In this document: positions 12,016-23,600 of the stretch, one piece after another
How positions within the stretch are numbered: the stretch's first letter is position 1
Layout of the letters: each line of letters starts with the position of its first letter
Source: Fallopia convolvulus
Lineage: Eukaryota > Streptophyta > Magnoliopsida > Caryophyllales > Polygonaceae
Length of the DNA stretch: 64,000 nt
Direction of reading: 5' to 3'
NCBI GenBank assembly: GCA_964016875.1
Contig: OZ024734.1
Coordinates: 56,127,496-56,191,495 of the forward strand
Made by a program: the position numbers and the translations under genes
Notes under the pieces: model-generated
Database searches by the model: none
Told to the model about the DNA's origin: nothing
The model's input: only the letters and a program-made list of their open reading frames with translations

Positions 12016-13054
12016 CCCTAGGCACCACATAACTTCGTCGCTGGTTCCCACGATTCGACCCGAGAGCTAAACCAGAAGCTAGAAGAACAACCCCAAGCTA
12101 TTTCCCAAATTCTTAAAAATTGAATTGTTGGCAAATATGATGAGTATGTTTTTAACCCAACAGTTTTTTTATCTATGTGGTCATAATAGAGAGAAAATGT
12201 AAAGATGATTTATGATTGATTGATTAATAAACAATTAAATTATCATACAACAATAAATGTTGCATTATCTAAAATAGAGAAGTTGTTAGAGTTAAAGCAA
12301 ATATATTTTAGAGAAAATGGCTTTTGTTACCCCAATTTAGAGAAGTATTTAGAGAAACTTTTGGGAAATGCTCTTGGGTGAGAGTCGTAAGAACAGCACA
12401 ACTGATAGAAAGAAATTTGGAATTTCCCTCTTTTAATTTTCGATTTGCCTTCGACTAGCCTCCGACCAGTGTCTCTCAAATTAAGTCGTTATTGAGTTCC
12501 ACTATGGCCTGACTGTTTGGTTTGTGGTTTTGGGCTTATAATACTAATGAGCTATTGGGCCAATGAGATAATATATGGATTGTATTACTAAAAGTCTCTC
12601 TCTAACAGATTTTCAAGTTAAATACGATTCCAACATGAGCCCACTTTAGAAATAATTTATAACTATATATTAAAGTTGTACCTTTTTGAGCCACCAAAAC
12701 GATTTTGGCCCCACCTCATATTTAAAAATTATTTTTTATTTTTATTATTATAACTTTTTTCTATTAAATTCTTTTTAACTACTTAAATGTATCTCTAACA
12801 TCAAACATATACGGAGTATCTATTTAGTATAGCAATATCTTTTGAAAGCTTCCTTATACAAATATTTAAAATTAAAGATAAAATATTTTTAAAATAAATA
12901 TAAATCTTTTAGCATATATCTTTCAACGGGTTATTTATAGATATATAGTGATTTTCTCTTATAAAAAAAATTAATGATAAATATTTATAGTTTTTAAAAT
13001 TAATAAAAATAGATAATAAAATATTTAATAGATATATTGAAATATTTGATAAAC
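12016..13054. other. AT-rich intergenic sequence, no gene seen
   Basis: About 1 kb of low-complexity AT-rich sequence between the hAT element and the RTE LINE. I found no supported ORF or element ends. Confidence 0.5.
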
Positions 13055-13306
13055 TAAATTTACGAAGATAAAAACAACAACAACAATTGCCAGTTGAACT
13101 TCCCTTACGGGAAATCTGGGGGGTCAGGATGGGGGCACCCCTGGCTTAAAGCAACGGGAGTGCGACCAAAAGACCCAACGAGTAGAAAACCCGACAAGCA
13201 AAAGCCAAGACAAGGCACAAACAAAAACGGAAGGCAAAAACGAAAAGCAACACAACACAAAACGAAAAGAAGAACCGCAAGGCCCCTGAGGACCGGTCAG
13301 AATAGG

Positions 13307-14192
13307 TGGCTAGTTGTCCGTTACTCGAATCTTCTCTCTCCATCTATCCTTGCACGCTGCAAGATCTGTCGAAATCCCTAAGTGGTTCACATCCTGCCTT
13401 ATACTATCCTTCCAACATTTCTTTGGTCGTCCCCTCCCTCTACGTACGTCTCCGAAGACCAAACTCTCACACCTACGAACTGGCTCACTGAGGCCCCGCC
13501 TCTGAACATGTCCAAACCAGCGCAGTCTGGATTCTCTCAGCTTATCTCCTATACTAGCTACGCCCACTCTGCTTCTGATCACTTCGTTTCTGATTTATCT
13601 AGTAGCGTGTGCCCGCTCAACCACGTTAACATTCTCATCTCTGCTACCATCAACCTCTGTTCCTGGGCTTTCGTGGTGGGCCAACACTCTGCCCCGTAAA
13701 GGATGGCTGGTCTGATAACTATTATGTAGAACTTTCCTTTTAGTTTGAGCGATACCTTCTTATCACACAGGACCCCCGACGCCACCCGCCACTTTTGCCA
13801 GCCCCTTTGTATCCGATGCGTGATGTCCTCGTCTATCACTCCGTCACTTTGCAACACTGACCCCAAATACCTAAAACTCTCCTTCCTTGTTACGATTTCC
13901 CCTCCTAAGAATACTTCCTCATTGTGGGTTGCAACTTGCCCGAACTTGAACTCCACGTATTCCGTCTTGGTCCTGCTCTGTCTGAAACCCTTTGACTCCA
14001 GCTTTTCCCTCCAAATTTGAAGCATGTTGTTGACTATAGCTCTGGACTCGTCCACCAACACTATATCATCTGCGAATAGCATGCACCAAGGGATCTCCCC
14101 TTAAATCTCCTTCGTCAACACGTCCATCACTAGTGTAAACAAGAAGGGACTTAAGGCTGATCCTTGATGTAGGCCTGCCTCCACCTTAAAAA
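13307..14192 (-). pseudogene. RTE LINE reverse transcriptase, 3' half, and C-terminal region
   Basis: On the minus strand, GLHQGSALSPFLF is followed by the catalytic box FADDIVLVDESR, then RTKTEYVEF and a C-terminal region with LRWFGHVQRR. The frame breaks near 13580 and again at a TAA just upstream of the catalytic box (near 14102). It is the direct continuation of the frame at 16037-16963 once the LTR insertion is removed. Confidence 0.85.
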
Positions 14193-16036
14193 TGTGACAC
14201 CCTTATACCCTATGACGTATACTCTGTAAAAACTTATCTCTTATATAAGGAGATAATTCACATATAGCAATTATCCATGTAAGCACAAAGCAGACATTAA
14301 CAACCATAAAAGGTTGCACACACATCTATGTCGTTACTTCTCATACTAAAACATCTATTACTCTAACTTCTATTACAAGCCATATGTCTATGATGCAAAA
14401 TGAGGAGGAGAAGGTTGCATTGAGCTTCAGCCGACCGACCTGTATGAATGTGACCTCTAAAAGAGACACACTTCAGAAAGAACTAGCTGAACCTGAAAAA
14501 TTGTTTTGCGATTTACATGAGTCGCATACTCAGTGAATATAAACCATCATCAATTATTTCACACAGAGTCAAACATTTAGTCCATATACATATACATACA
14601 TATCATATATATGTCATATCTGAATTTAATTACTATGCGAATGCAAATGTTGATGTTTCCGATTCTTTATTCTGTGAACTGTTCAAGCCTGAATCTGCCT
14701 CGGGTTCCATTACCAACTCTTTTCCATTACCAACTTCTCCTTTTTTTTCCATTACCGCCATTACGCACTTTTAGGCATCTTAGGCCTCATTTGCCCAATT
14801 ACCATCTCTTAGGCATCTCAGGCCTCATGTATGACCCGTAGGTCTCTTTTGTATACAAATTCAAGGCAAGACAGTCACAGATCCTTTTAATTTCATGCAA
14901 TATGCTATGCAATCAAGTGCATCCTGTAACCATATATCATATATTCATATGTCATCTGTTAACATACTTTTTGTGCAAACAACTCTGGAAATTTCATAGC
15001 TATCACATCTATCCATATAATCCATATAACACATATATCCATATAGCTCATATAGCACATATATTCATATACCTCATACACCACATATAGCGCATATATC
15101 CATATATTCATATTTCACATATAGTACATAGGGTTGAATCTCCGGTCTATACTCACCTGTTTAAAGAAGATACTATATTTCTCCCCCTTGACTCTGACCA
15201 CGGTCTATTACTTGGGATCCTATATGTAACCCAATGCAAATTAGGCTATTTACTCTTATTAACTCTAACCCCAAATGCAATGAAATGCCAGAATGCATTA
15301 TAACTTCTTGCATATATCCAAATCCTTTAAAATTTGACAACAATAAACTATATATATAAAGGAACATTTTTATAGATCAAACCTTTATGAAAAACTTGAT
15401 CAAAGGGCTCCCTAATATCATTACAAGGAAAATCCTAAAATCACTCTGAAATCTTTTTCCGAATATAAATCCGATATCGAAAACACCCTTTGAAAACTAT
15501 AGATCAACTGATTTCTCAATCAAAAGCAATTGTAGATCTAGATCTGGAAAAATTAGGAAAATCCAAATAAACCATTAACTAATTAAAAACTTACCAAATC
15601 AAGCTTGTACTTCAGGATTAAAACCCGATTGAAGAGACCTTGTACCAAATCCAACCAAAACAATAAAATTAAACTCTTTTTTCTTTTCTCTCCTCTCTTT
15701 CTTTTCTTCTCTGTACGTTAATTTTTTTTGGCCTTCATGTGTATATGGAAGCACCACCTCTCACGCATATATATGATGTTCAAAGACGGTTTGGAAAGTC
15801 GGCATTATTTTAGGAAAATCATGTTTTTTACCCTCAAATCTTCTTTACTACAAACTTTACCTTGAAATAATTATTAATTAATTTTTACTTAATTTTTTTT
15901 AAAATATAATAAACTTAATTAGAAAATAAATATTACCTTTAAAAACTCACTATATATCATGTCAATATGCTATGCATATGCTCTTAATCTTTTATGAATG
16001 CCGAATGACGTATGCACTTTGGTCGGGGATGTTACA
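14193..16036 (-). mobile_element. Solo LTR inserted in the RTE LINE
   Basis: Read on the minus strand it starts TGTAACATCCCCG and ends GGGTGTCACA, with AAAAA on both sides (14188-14192, 16037-16041) as a 5-bp duplication. It splits the LINE reverse transcriptase exactly between GGDTEFF and KVEAGLHQG. No gag or pol is inside, so it is best read as a solo LTR of 1844 bp. It contains degenerate CATATATCCATATA-type repeats at about 14980-15130. The parent family is unknown; the ends resemble LTRs of Ty3/Gypsy type. Confidence 0.75.
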
Positions 16037-17220
16037 AAAAAACTCGGTATCCCCGCCTGAAGTGCACACACCGGTCATCGATCCCTCGTACATGTCTTTG
16101 ACTACCCTGATTAACGTGCCAGACACTTCCTTAACTGCTAAACATTCATAAATCAATTTTCTTGGTACTCTATCATACGCTTTCTCCAAGTCGATAAAAA
16201 CCATGTGCAGATTCTTCTTCCTCTCTCTGTAGGCCTCTATAAGCCTCCTTAACAGGTGAATAGCCTCTATAGAGGACCTTCCGGGCATAAAACCAAATTG
16301 ATTTTCTAAAACTCTAACTGACCTCCTCAACCTCAACTCAATAGCCTTCTCCCATATCTTCATTGTGTGACTAAGCAGTTTGATTCCCCTGTAGTTGTTA
16401 CATTGTTGCACATCTCCCTTATTCTTATACAACGGCATCAGCTTACTAACCCTCCACTCGTCCGACATCTTGGCCATCCAGAAAATAACATTAAAGAGTG
16501 ATGTTAACCACTCTAGTCCTCTCTCTCCCAAACATTTCCAAACCTCCATTGGGATTTCATCCGGTCCTACTGCTCTTCTGTTACTCATCTGACGAACTAC
16601 TCTTTTAATTTCCTCCTTTGAGAAACGTCTGTAGAAGCATATAGGGTACTCTCGGCTTTCTCTGTTCGTTGAGTCGTGTTGTCCCTCCTCTGTCTCACAT
16701 CCCTCATTTAGAAGACCACAGAAGTACCTCTCCCACCACTGTCTGATCTGTAAGTTGTCCACAAGCACCTGTCCATCTTCATCTTTGATACATCTCACCC
16801 TGTTTATGTCCCTGCTCTTCTTTTCCCTTGCTTTTGCCAACCTGTACAAGACTTGTTCCCCACCCTTTTCGTCCAGTGCTTTATACAAGTCCTCAAACGC
16901 TTTATCCTTAGCGGATGCAACTGTTCTCTTAGCTGCCTTCTTTGCTTCTTTGAGCTCTACCAATCTCGCCTCCCTCTTTGGTTCTGTACTACTTAACCAA
17001 GCTCTGTAAGCCCGTTGTTTCTCCCTGACCTTACCCTGAACCTCCTCATTCCATCAAGCTACCGCTCTTTTGTTGCCCGAGGGGCCTCTCGACATACCCA
17101 ACACGCCACAAGCTGCTCTCGGAATGCACTCCGCCAACTTGGCCCACATCTCGTTGGCGTCGCTCCTCTCTTGCCAAGCTCCCTTTGCATCTGCTTCTTC
17201 AAAGATCCTTTCCCGCATGC
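15992..17220 (-). pseudogene. RTE LINE linker and reverse transcriptase, 5' half
   Basis: Minus strand: RERIFEEADAKGAWQ leads into a linker and then NRRAVGPDEIPMEVWK, LMPLYKNKGDVQQCNNYRG, NQFGFMPGRSS and FIDLEKAYDRVPR, the RTE reverse transcriptase order. The open part is 16963-15992; its last residues come from the inserted LTR. A stop interrupts the frame near 17055. Confidence 0.85.
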
Positions 17221-18126
17221 AAAGACGGACGAATACATTAATTAAAGTGGGGGCACCAAAGATTATTATAAGAGATTTTAACGCAAAAAATATTATTTAT
17301 TTACCTATATATTAAAGAAAAAGCCTTTGTGTTATGTATCGACCTCACATATTTTGTCATTTTGTCTATGTATCGACTTGTGGTATATATTGCATGCGTG
17401 ATATCACGTCATCAAGCCCTTAACATATAATTTAAATTATTTTAATTTGAAGGTAATCATAACCATATTCAAATATATCTAACTTTTTATAAAAATAATG
17501 AATAAATCTAAATCAATTCAAATCTTTAGTTCCTCCTTGATTAATTATATATTATTCTTGATTTTTAAAATGAATTAAATTTTAATAATATATTTCAAAT
17601 GAAAGAAAATTGTATATTATTATGTTCATTGTATTTGTTTAATTAGTTATATCATGACGTTTTAAAAAAAAAATTAAAATATTACGTCTCATATTAAACT
17701 AATTGGCAGTGTTTCCCCCAAATATATATATATATTTTATCCAACCCCAAATTTGTATATGGTACAAGTATAATACATGTGCTAATTACTAGTTAGCACC
17801 TAATAAAATAGCAAAACTGTATTAGTCAATCGTTGATAGATGATATAAGTCTCTTATTTCTTTTTTTTTGTTACTGTTTGGTTAATTGTCTAATGGGTTG
17901 TTGTTATTTTTATTAAAACAACTTAAATATGAAATTAAACAGCTTTTTAAATGGGCTGCCTGCTGGCCCAATAGCTTAAAAATCCTAAATAGCCTCAATA
18001 ACCATATTCCTCCGCCTACCACACACAGCAGTTATGTCGATTGATGTCCAACACGCAACAATACTCATCCTAGCTCATCGTCGGACGGAAGTTGGGGGCA
18101 TTGGCCCCCACCCAGGTCCGTCACTA
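17221..18126. mobile_element. 906-bp element with 9-bp target duplication (Mutator-like?)
   Basis: It is flanked by CCCGCATGC (17212-17220) and CCCGCAGGC (18127-18135). Removing it restores the LINE frame (NIQGL then RERIFEE), which fixes both ends. The ends share GACGGAC and GTGGGGGC in inverted order but the inverted repeat is poor. The body is AT-rich without an ORF. The 9-bp duplication points to Mutator-like elements; the short degenerate ends leave this open. Confidence 0.7.
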
Positions 18127-19138
18127 CCCGCAGGCCTTGAATGTTAGATTCTGAAAGGCGTCACCATCTAATTTTCGGTTGGGATACTATGTGTGCCTTT
18201 TTGTTATGACACGATCCCTTCAGGTCTAGAACTAGTAACCTATGTTGTGTTGAAAGACCCTCAAAAGGAATGACCTTACAGTTTTTCCACCTTCCCTTGT
18301 CCTCCCTTCTAGTCACAAAGAAGTCAATTTGTGTACTTCCTAGCGGACTCTGAAAGGTAATCAGCTGCTCATCTCTCTTTCTGAACCAAGAGTTGACTAC
18401 CAAACAATCAAAGGTTGCTGCGAAATCCAAGAGTGCTCGACCTCCATCGTTTCTGTCACCAAGCCCCCAGCCTCCATGTATCTCCTCGAATCCAACTCTG
18501 TCCTTCCCGATATGCCCATTAAAGTCCCCTCCAATAACCAACTGCTCTGTCGTCGAAATGCTTTTTGTCAAACTGTCTAGGTCCTCCCAGAACTGTCTCT
18601 TGTCCTCTGAGCTCAAGCCCCCATGCGGCGCGTAAGCACTAACGACATTCAAAATTTTCTTCCCCAAGACGATCTTCAACAGCATCAAACGATCACTTGT
18701 ACGCTCCACGTGCACCACTTGATCTCTCAACTTACTATCCACCAAAATCCCAACTCCATTTTTACCACTAGAGGCGTCTGAATACCATAACTTCCATCCA
18801 TCAATTTCCCGAGTCTTCCTTCCCTTCCACTTTGTCTCCTGAATACAAGAAACCTATACTTTGTAGTGATGCAGAATCTTGGTCAGTTCGATTGACTTCC
18901 CAGTCAGCGTACCCACATTCCAGGATCCTATCCTCAAACTGGTAGACTGTCTATGCTGAACAACCCTGCTCACGGCCCCACCATCTCGTAACTGACAAAC
19001 TGCTAGCAAGCAAAATAGACTGACTTGACCCGCAAAGCACAACCTGTAAAACCTGTAAGAAAACACACAACACAACACCAACAAGAAGTCGAGCAATACC
19101 ACAAAACAAAAACACAAGTCGACAACTGCAAAAGACAA
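18127..19138 (-). pseudogene. RTE LINE apurinic endonuclease domain
   Basis: On the minus strand LRIGSWNVGTLTGKS opens the endonuclease. It continues with IQETKWKG, VVSAYAPHGG, VIGGDFNGHIG, STQIDFFVTRR and the final STQHRLLVLDL (SDH replaced by TQH). A TAG stop after HHYKV (near 18855) breaks the frame. It runs up to the 906-bp insertion. Confidence 0.88.
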
Positions 19139-20100
19139 AACTAACAGACAAGGGCAAGCTCAGCAGAACAAAACTACACTAAGCGGCGTACACACAACAA
19201 GGAACAGGCACAAGGCAACCCACAAAGTTGTAAAAGAAAAGCCAAAAACACCAGTAGCAAAAAAAAACACAAGAGAAGGGATACCAAGCTCGAGCTTGCA
19301 GTACAAGAAGAGCAACACACCAGAAGCAAGAGTTAGCACACAAAAGCAACCACTGAGTAAAAGCCACCTAAAACTAGAAAGCTAGAAACACGGAAGCAGA
19401 TCAACGAGGGTCAAAGGCAAGGAATCACGAAGAGAACAACAAGCTGACACAACCCGCCAACGATATCGGTAGGGGTACAATTGTAGGGGGAACGAAGTTA
19501 CCGGTCAAGGTCGATGCACCGATGGCGCGCTGGCTAGGGAAGAGCTTGCCTGTGGGGGCCTTTCATGAAGAGGCTGAGTCCGGTGTGATCAGCGGGTCTG
19601 GGTCTGGGTCGGTTAGGGTTTTCCGGATCGACGGGTCTAGGTCTAGCTCAGGCTTGGTTTGGGTCTGATTTTTGTGGAGGGGTTGGTTACGTTGGGGAAA
19701 TTAGGGTCGACTGGGAAGGGGGTTCGCAGGGGCAGGGAGAGGAGGTCGTGGGAGGTTCGCATGAGGGGGGCCGAAAGGTTAGGGTTCCGACGAGTTGGGT
19801 TCCGGCGGGTGTGGTGGAGTACGGTGTGCTGGTTGGGTGGATTGAGTAGGGTGCGGTGTGTGAGCAGGGCTAGGGTGGGTAGGACAGGGCAGGGCAGTGC
19901 CGATCGCAGAGGATGGGGCCGAAGGGTTAGGGTTCGGTGGGCGACGGGGGGTCGCCGGAAGTCTGGGCGGTGGGCGGACTAGGGAGGCTAGGCCTGCAGG
20001 TTAGCCGGTGAACGTTGTTGTCTCAGGAACGTATAAGAGAGAGAGAGTCACGAGAGTGGAGAGAGAGAGTCACTTTTGATGTACAACTAAGAAAAAGTCA

Positions 20101-20334
20101 TAAATTACGAACATAAAAAGTAATAAAATATAAAGAATATAATATTTAATTAAAAATATACATTCTACAAGCAATAAATTACTTATATTAAAGTTTATAT
20201 TATATTTTTATTTAATTATTAATATCCTATTTATAATGTTTATAAAATATTGAATCGTAGTTGTACATGGTACAACATGTAAAACTAGTTGATGATTATG
20301 TGTTAAACTTGATTTCTTATAAACTAAATTTATT
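20101..20334. other. AT-rich spacer after the RTE LINE
   Basis: It starts with the LINE target duplication (20101-20119). The rest is AT-rich with no recognised feature. Confidence 0.45.
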
Positions 20335-20476
20335 CCAAAGTGACCACGGGCACTCCGCCATGTTAGCAGTACAAGTCTCACACTTTTGCTTCCGATCTAT
20401 GGTACACAATCGAGGGTCGCTAAGATCACCAGGCTTAGGGTTCACCCTCTCTGTTGTCTCACTAAATTCAATTTGC
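20335..20476 (-). pseudogene. Copy of NRPB1 exon 2 fragment
   Basis: This 142-bp stretch matches 10487-10627 in NRPB1 exon 2 at roughly 90% identity by eye, in the same orientation. It encodes QIEFSETTERVNPKPGDLSD through CETCTANMAEC, then one inserted C (near 20346) shifts the frame. No intron or neighbouring exon of NRPB1 is included. It lies about 10 kb upstream of the parent gene, between two retroelements. Confidence 0.9.
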
Positions 20477-20645
20477 CATGACCAAGATCGTCCAGAGAAT
20501 AATCTGGATGTGGGTCATTTCGGAAGTTCTTGACGTCAACGTCTTTGCTGCTCATGAAGATGTCTCTGCACTGCACGGAGCCGAGAAGAGCAACGTCTTC
20601 GAGTTTTTCATGAGACTCACTACCATCGTCGATGAGAGTTTTTAA
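20477..20645. other. Coding-like fragment next to the NRPB1 copy, unidentified
   Basis: Directly after the NRPB1 match the sequence stays open on both strands. The minus reading gives KTLIDDGSESHEKLEDVALL and later DPHPDYSLDDLGHG; the plus reading starts MTKIVQRIIWMWVISEVLDV and stops at TAA near 20643. I do not recognise either. It may be a second captured gene fragment or part of the decayed Gypsy element. Confidence 0.35.
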
Positions 20646-20699
20646 TGGCGGGAATCATTATGTGGACCATTGGAATCAAAGGATACTCATCGGGGTCAA

Positions 20700-23600
20700 T
20701 GGATGAAGCTAACGGGTGAGTGAATTTGCTTGAGCATTTTGCTCTCTTGGGATCTGTGTGAAGGATATATTCTCAAACTAAGCCATCAAATCCTTCACCA
20801 CTCCTAGAGTAACCTGTCATTCGTTCATCTCTAGCCTCATATAACCCCAGAATCTGATTGATTGTCAACAATGAATCATAATTGACCTCAATTTGTTGTA
20901 CAACCAGGTCTTTTGCGAGGGTCAATCCAAAAATCAGAGCCTCATACTCTACTTCATTGTTTGTGGCCTAAAATGTGCATCTTATGGACTGTGCCACCCT
21001 ATCCCCATGTGTCGATTTTAGGACTACTCATATCCCCATTCCTTCAGTGTTAGATGCGCCGTCTATGTGAAGCGTCCATTTTACTAGAGACCTTGCTTCT
21101 AGCGTCATCAACTCGATCGGTTCTACTCTTTCTTCCGTAGTAGGGATAAAATTGACTACAAAGTCGGTGAATGCTTGGGATTTTAGTACGGTTCGGGGCT
21201 CATATTGGATGTTGACCGCTCAGATGTATTGCCCACTTGGCCATTCGCCCCGTGAATTCAGGTTTGTGCATGACTGTATTCAAGGGATGCGTGGTCCTGA
21301 CCACGACCGTGTGTGACTCCAAGTAAGGGAGGAGCTTATTAGAGCACATGACTAGTGCTAGCACCAATTTATCCAAAGAAGAATAACGAGTCTCGACTGG
21401 TAGGAGAGTCCTACTTACGTAATACACAGGTTGTTGTTGGCCATCCTATTAGCGAACAAGCACCCCACTGATGGCTTGCTTCGTGACTGCCAAATATAAT
21501 GGTAAGACCTCTCCATCTTTCGGTTTCACCGGGATCAAGGGATTGGAGAAGTAATTTTTCAGCTCCTGGAAGGCCTCTTCATGCTTTTGAGTCCACTAGA
21601 AGCATTTGTTCTTTCTTAGTACCTCGTAGAATAGATGGCATCAATCAACAAATTTTGAGATGAATCTGTTTAATGCATCGATCTTCCCTGTGAGCTTTTG
21701 GATGTCTTTCACTCACCTTGGTGACTTCAGTGATACTATTGCTCGAACTTGTTCTGGGCTCGCCTCTATTCATCTCTGGGTGACTAAATACCCAAGGAAT
21801 TTTCCTGATTTCACACCAAAGGTACACTTCTAGCGGTTCAATTTCTTCTTATACCATTTCAGGATCCCGAATGCTTGTTCAAGATGACGACAATGGTCTA
21901 TAACTTTCTTTGACTTGACTAGCATGTCGTCTATGTACACTTCCATGGTCTCCCCGCTCTGGTTTTGAAACATTTTTTCACCGGTCTTTGGTACGTGGCA
22001 CCAGCGTTCCGCAATCCGAAAGGCATGACCTTGTAACAGTAGGTTCCTTTGCTAGTTATGAAAGTTGTCTTCTCATGGTCACTTTATTCCATCCGGATCT
22101 GGTTATACCCACTGAAGGCGTCCATAAATGTCAACAACTCAAGACATGTCGTGGCATCTACTAGAGAATCGATGTGAGGTAACGGGAACGAATCCTTAGG
22201 ACAAGCCTTATTCAAGTCCGTGAAATCCACACACATCCTCCATTTTCCATTTTTCTTGGGCACAACCACGACGTTCGCTAGCCAATCTGGATACTTGACT
22301 TCTTTGATCTTGCCAGTCTCCATTAGCTTTCCAACCTCCTCGTCTACTATTTTGTTTCTTCTACAGTGAACTTCCTTCTTTTCTATTTTACTAGTGGGTG
22401 ATTTGGATTCACATTCAACTTGTGTGTGATGACCTCCGGGTCGATTCCCACCACGTCCTCATGCGACCATGCAAAACATTACGTATTTTTACTCAAGAAG
22501 TCTATCAACTCGCTTCTCATTAACGTTTCCAAATCTACACCAATCTTGACGAACCGATTAAGGTCTGACTGGGCTATGACCACTTCCTCCACCTGCTCGT
22601 CCTCTTTTTCTTTCTCTTTTGGTGCGGTGGAATCCGTGGTTTTCGTTAGTTTCTATGTTGACTTTTGAGAGACTGCCGGCTTCAAAGCCGACTTGTAACA
22701 TTCTCTAGACGTTTTCTGATCCCCCTCTAATTTTTTGAACCCCCCAGGGCATAGGGAATTTCAACATCTGATGGTATGTCGAAGAAAATCCTTCATATCA
22801 TGGAGCCATGACATTCCCATTATTACATTACAACATGAAGGACAATCCATGACAGAATATCTAACTTGGATGTTTATCCCCTTCGCATACGTGGGAAGGA
22901 CGATGTCACCTTCATTTTTCTTCACCTCTCCGTTGAATCCTACGAGCGTAGTTGGGTTCTTTTCCACACCGTCCTCGCTTAATCCCATCTCCTTCAGTGC
23001 CCCCAACGTCATGAGATTCGTAGAGCTTTCGGTATCAATGTGGACTCGTTTGACTAGGATGTTCCCTATTGATAGGGAGATTACTAAACCATCATGGTGA
23101 GGTCCTTCGAGACGTCAACGTCATCTTCATCAAAATGTATCACGAGATTGATGACATCTTTCTTCATCTGAGCAGGACGGCGGAAAGCATTCTCTCAGGC
23201 GTTCCTCTTGGTTGTTGAATATGTAAGACCACATACACTCAATCACCCAGTGATCACGTTCACGACCTTGGCAGGTATTGGCGACGCGGGGTTGCCTGCA
23301 CATGAGGCCTCCACTACGTTCGGTGCAACTTGTGCGTAGGGTGATACTTCCGCTATCCTTCCTTGGGACACGAGATAAGCTATCTCTCTCCTTGGCACTA
23401 CACCCTCTTTGGTTACATGACCATAATCGTCATGAAAGTCGCACCATTTGCTCATATCTTTGTTTAGGTAGGGTTTCTCATTCCTCTTAGGCCATCTTAC
23501 GCCCCACACCGACAGAGCTATATTATTTACGAGATCTTCGGGGGATATACCTAGGTTGAACACGTCATATTTTGGTGGTAAAGGCTTGATGGGCCTAGCT

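Larger units (their letters stand above)
13075..20100 (-). mobile_element. RTE-type non-LTR retrotransposon, full length but dead
   Basis: Reading on the minus strand, a GC-rich 5' part (20100-19140) precedes an AP-type endonuclease, a linker, a reverse transcriptase, a C-terminal region and a (TTG)n tail at about 13087-13075. The flanks TAAATTTACGAAGATAAAAA (13055-13074) and TAAATTACGAACATAAAAA (20101-20119) are a target-site duplication with one indel and one mismatch. Two later insertions split it: a solo LTR (14193-16036) and a 906-bp element (17221-18126). Without them it is about 4.26 kb. Several stops and frameshifts make it inactive. Confidence 0.85.

Noticed and set aside
20261..20533. 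90-codon plus-strand ORF
   Set aside because: Mostly the antisense of the NRPB1 exon-2 fragment fused to flanking AT-rich sequence.
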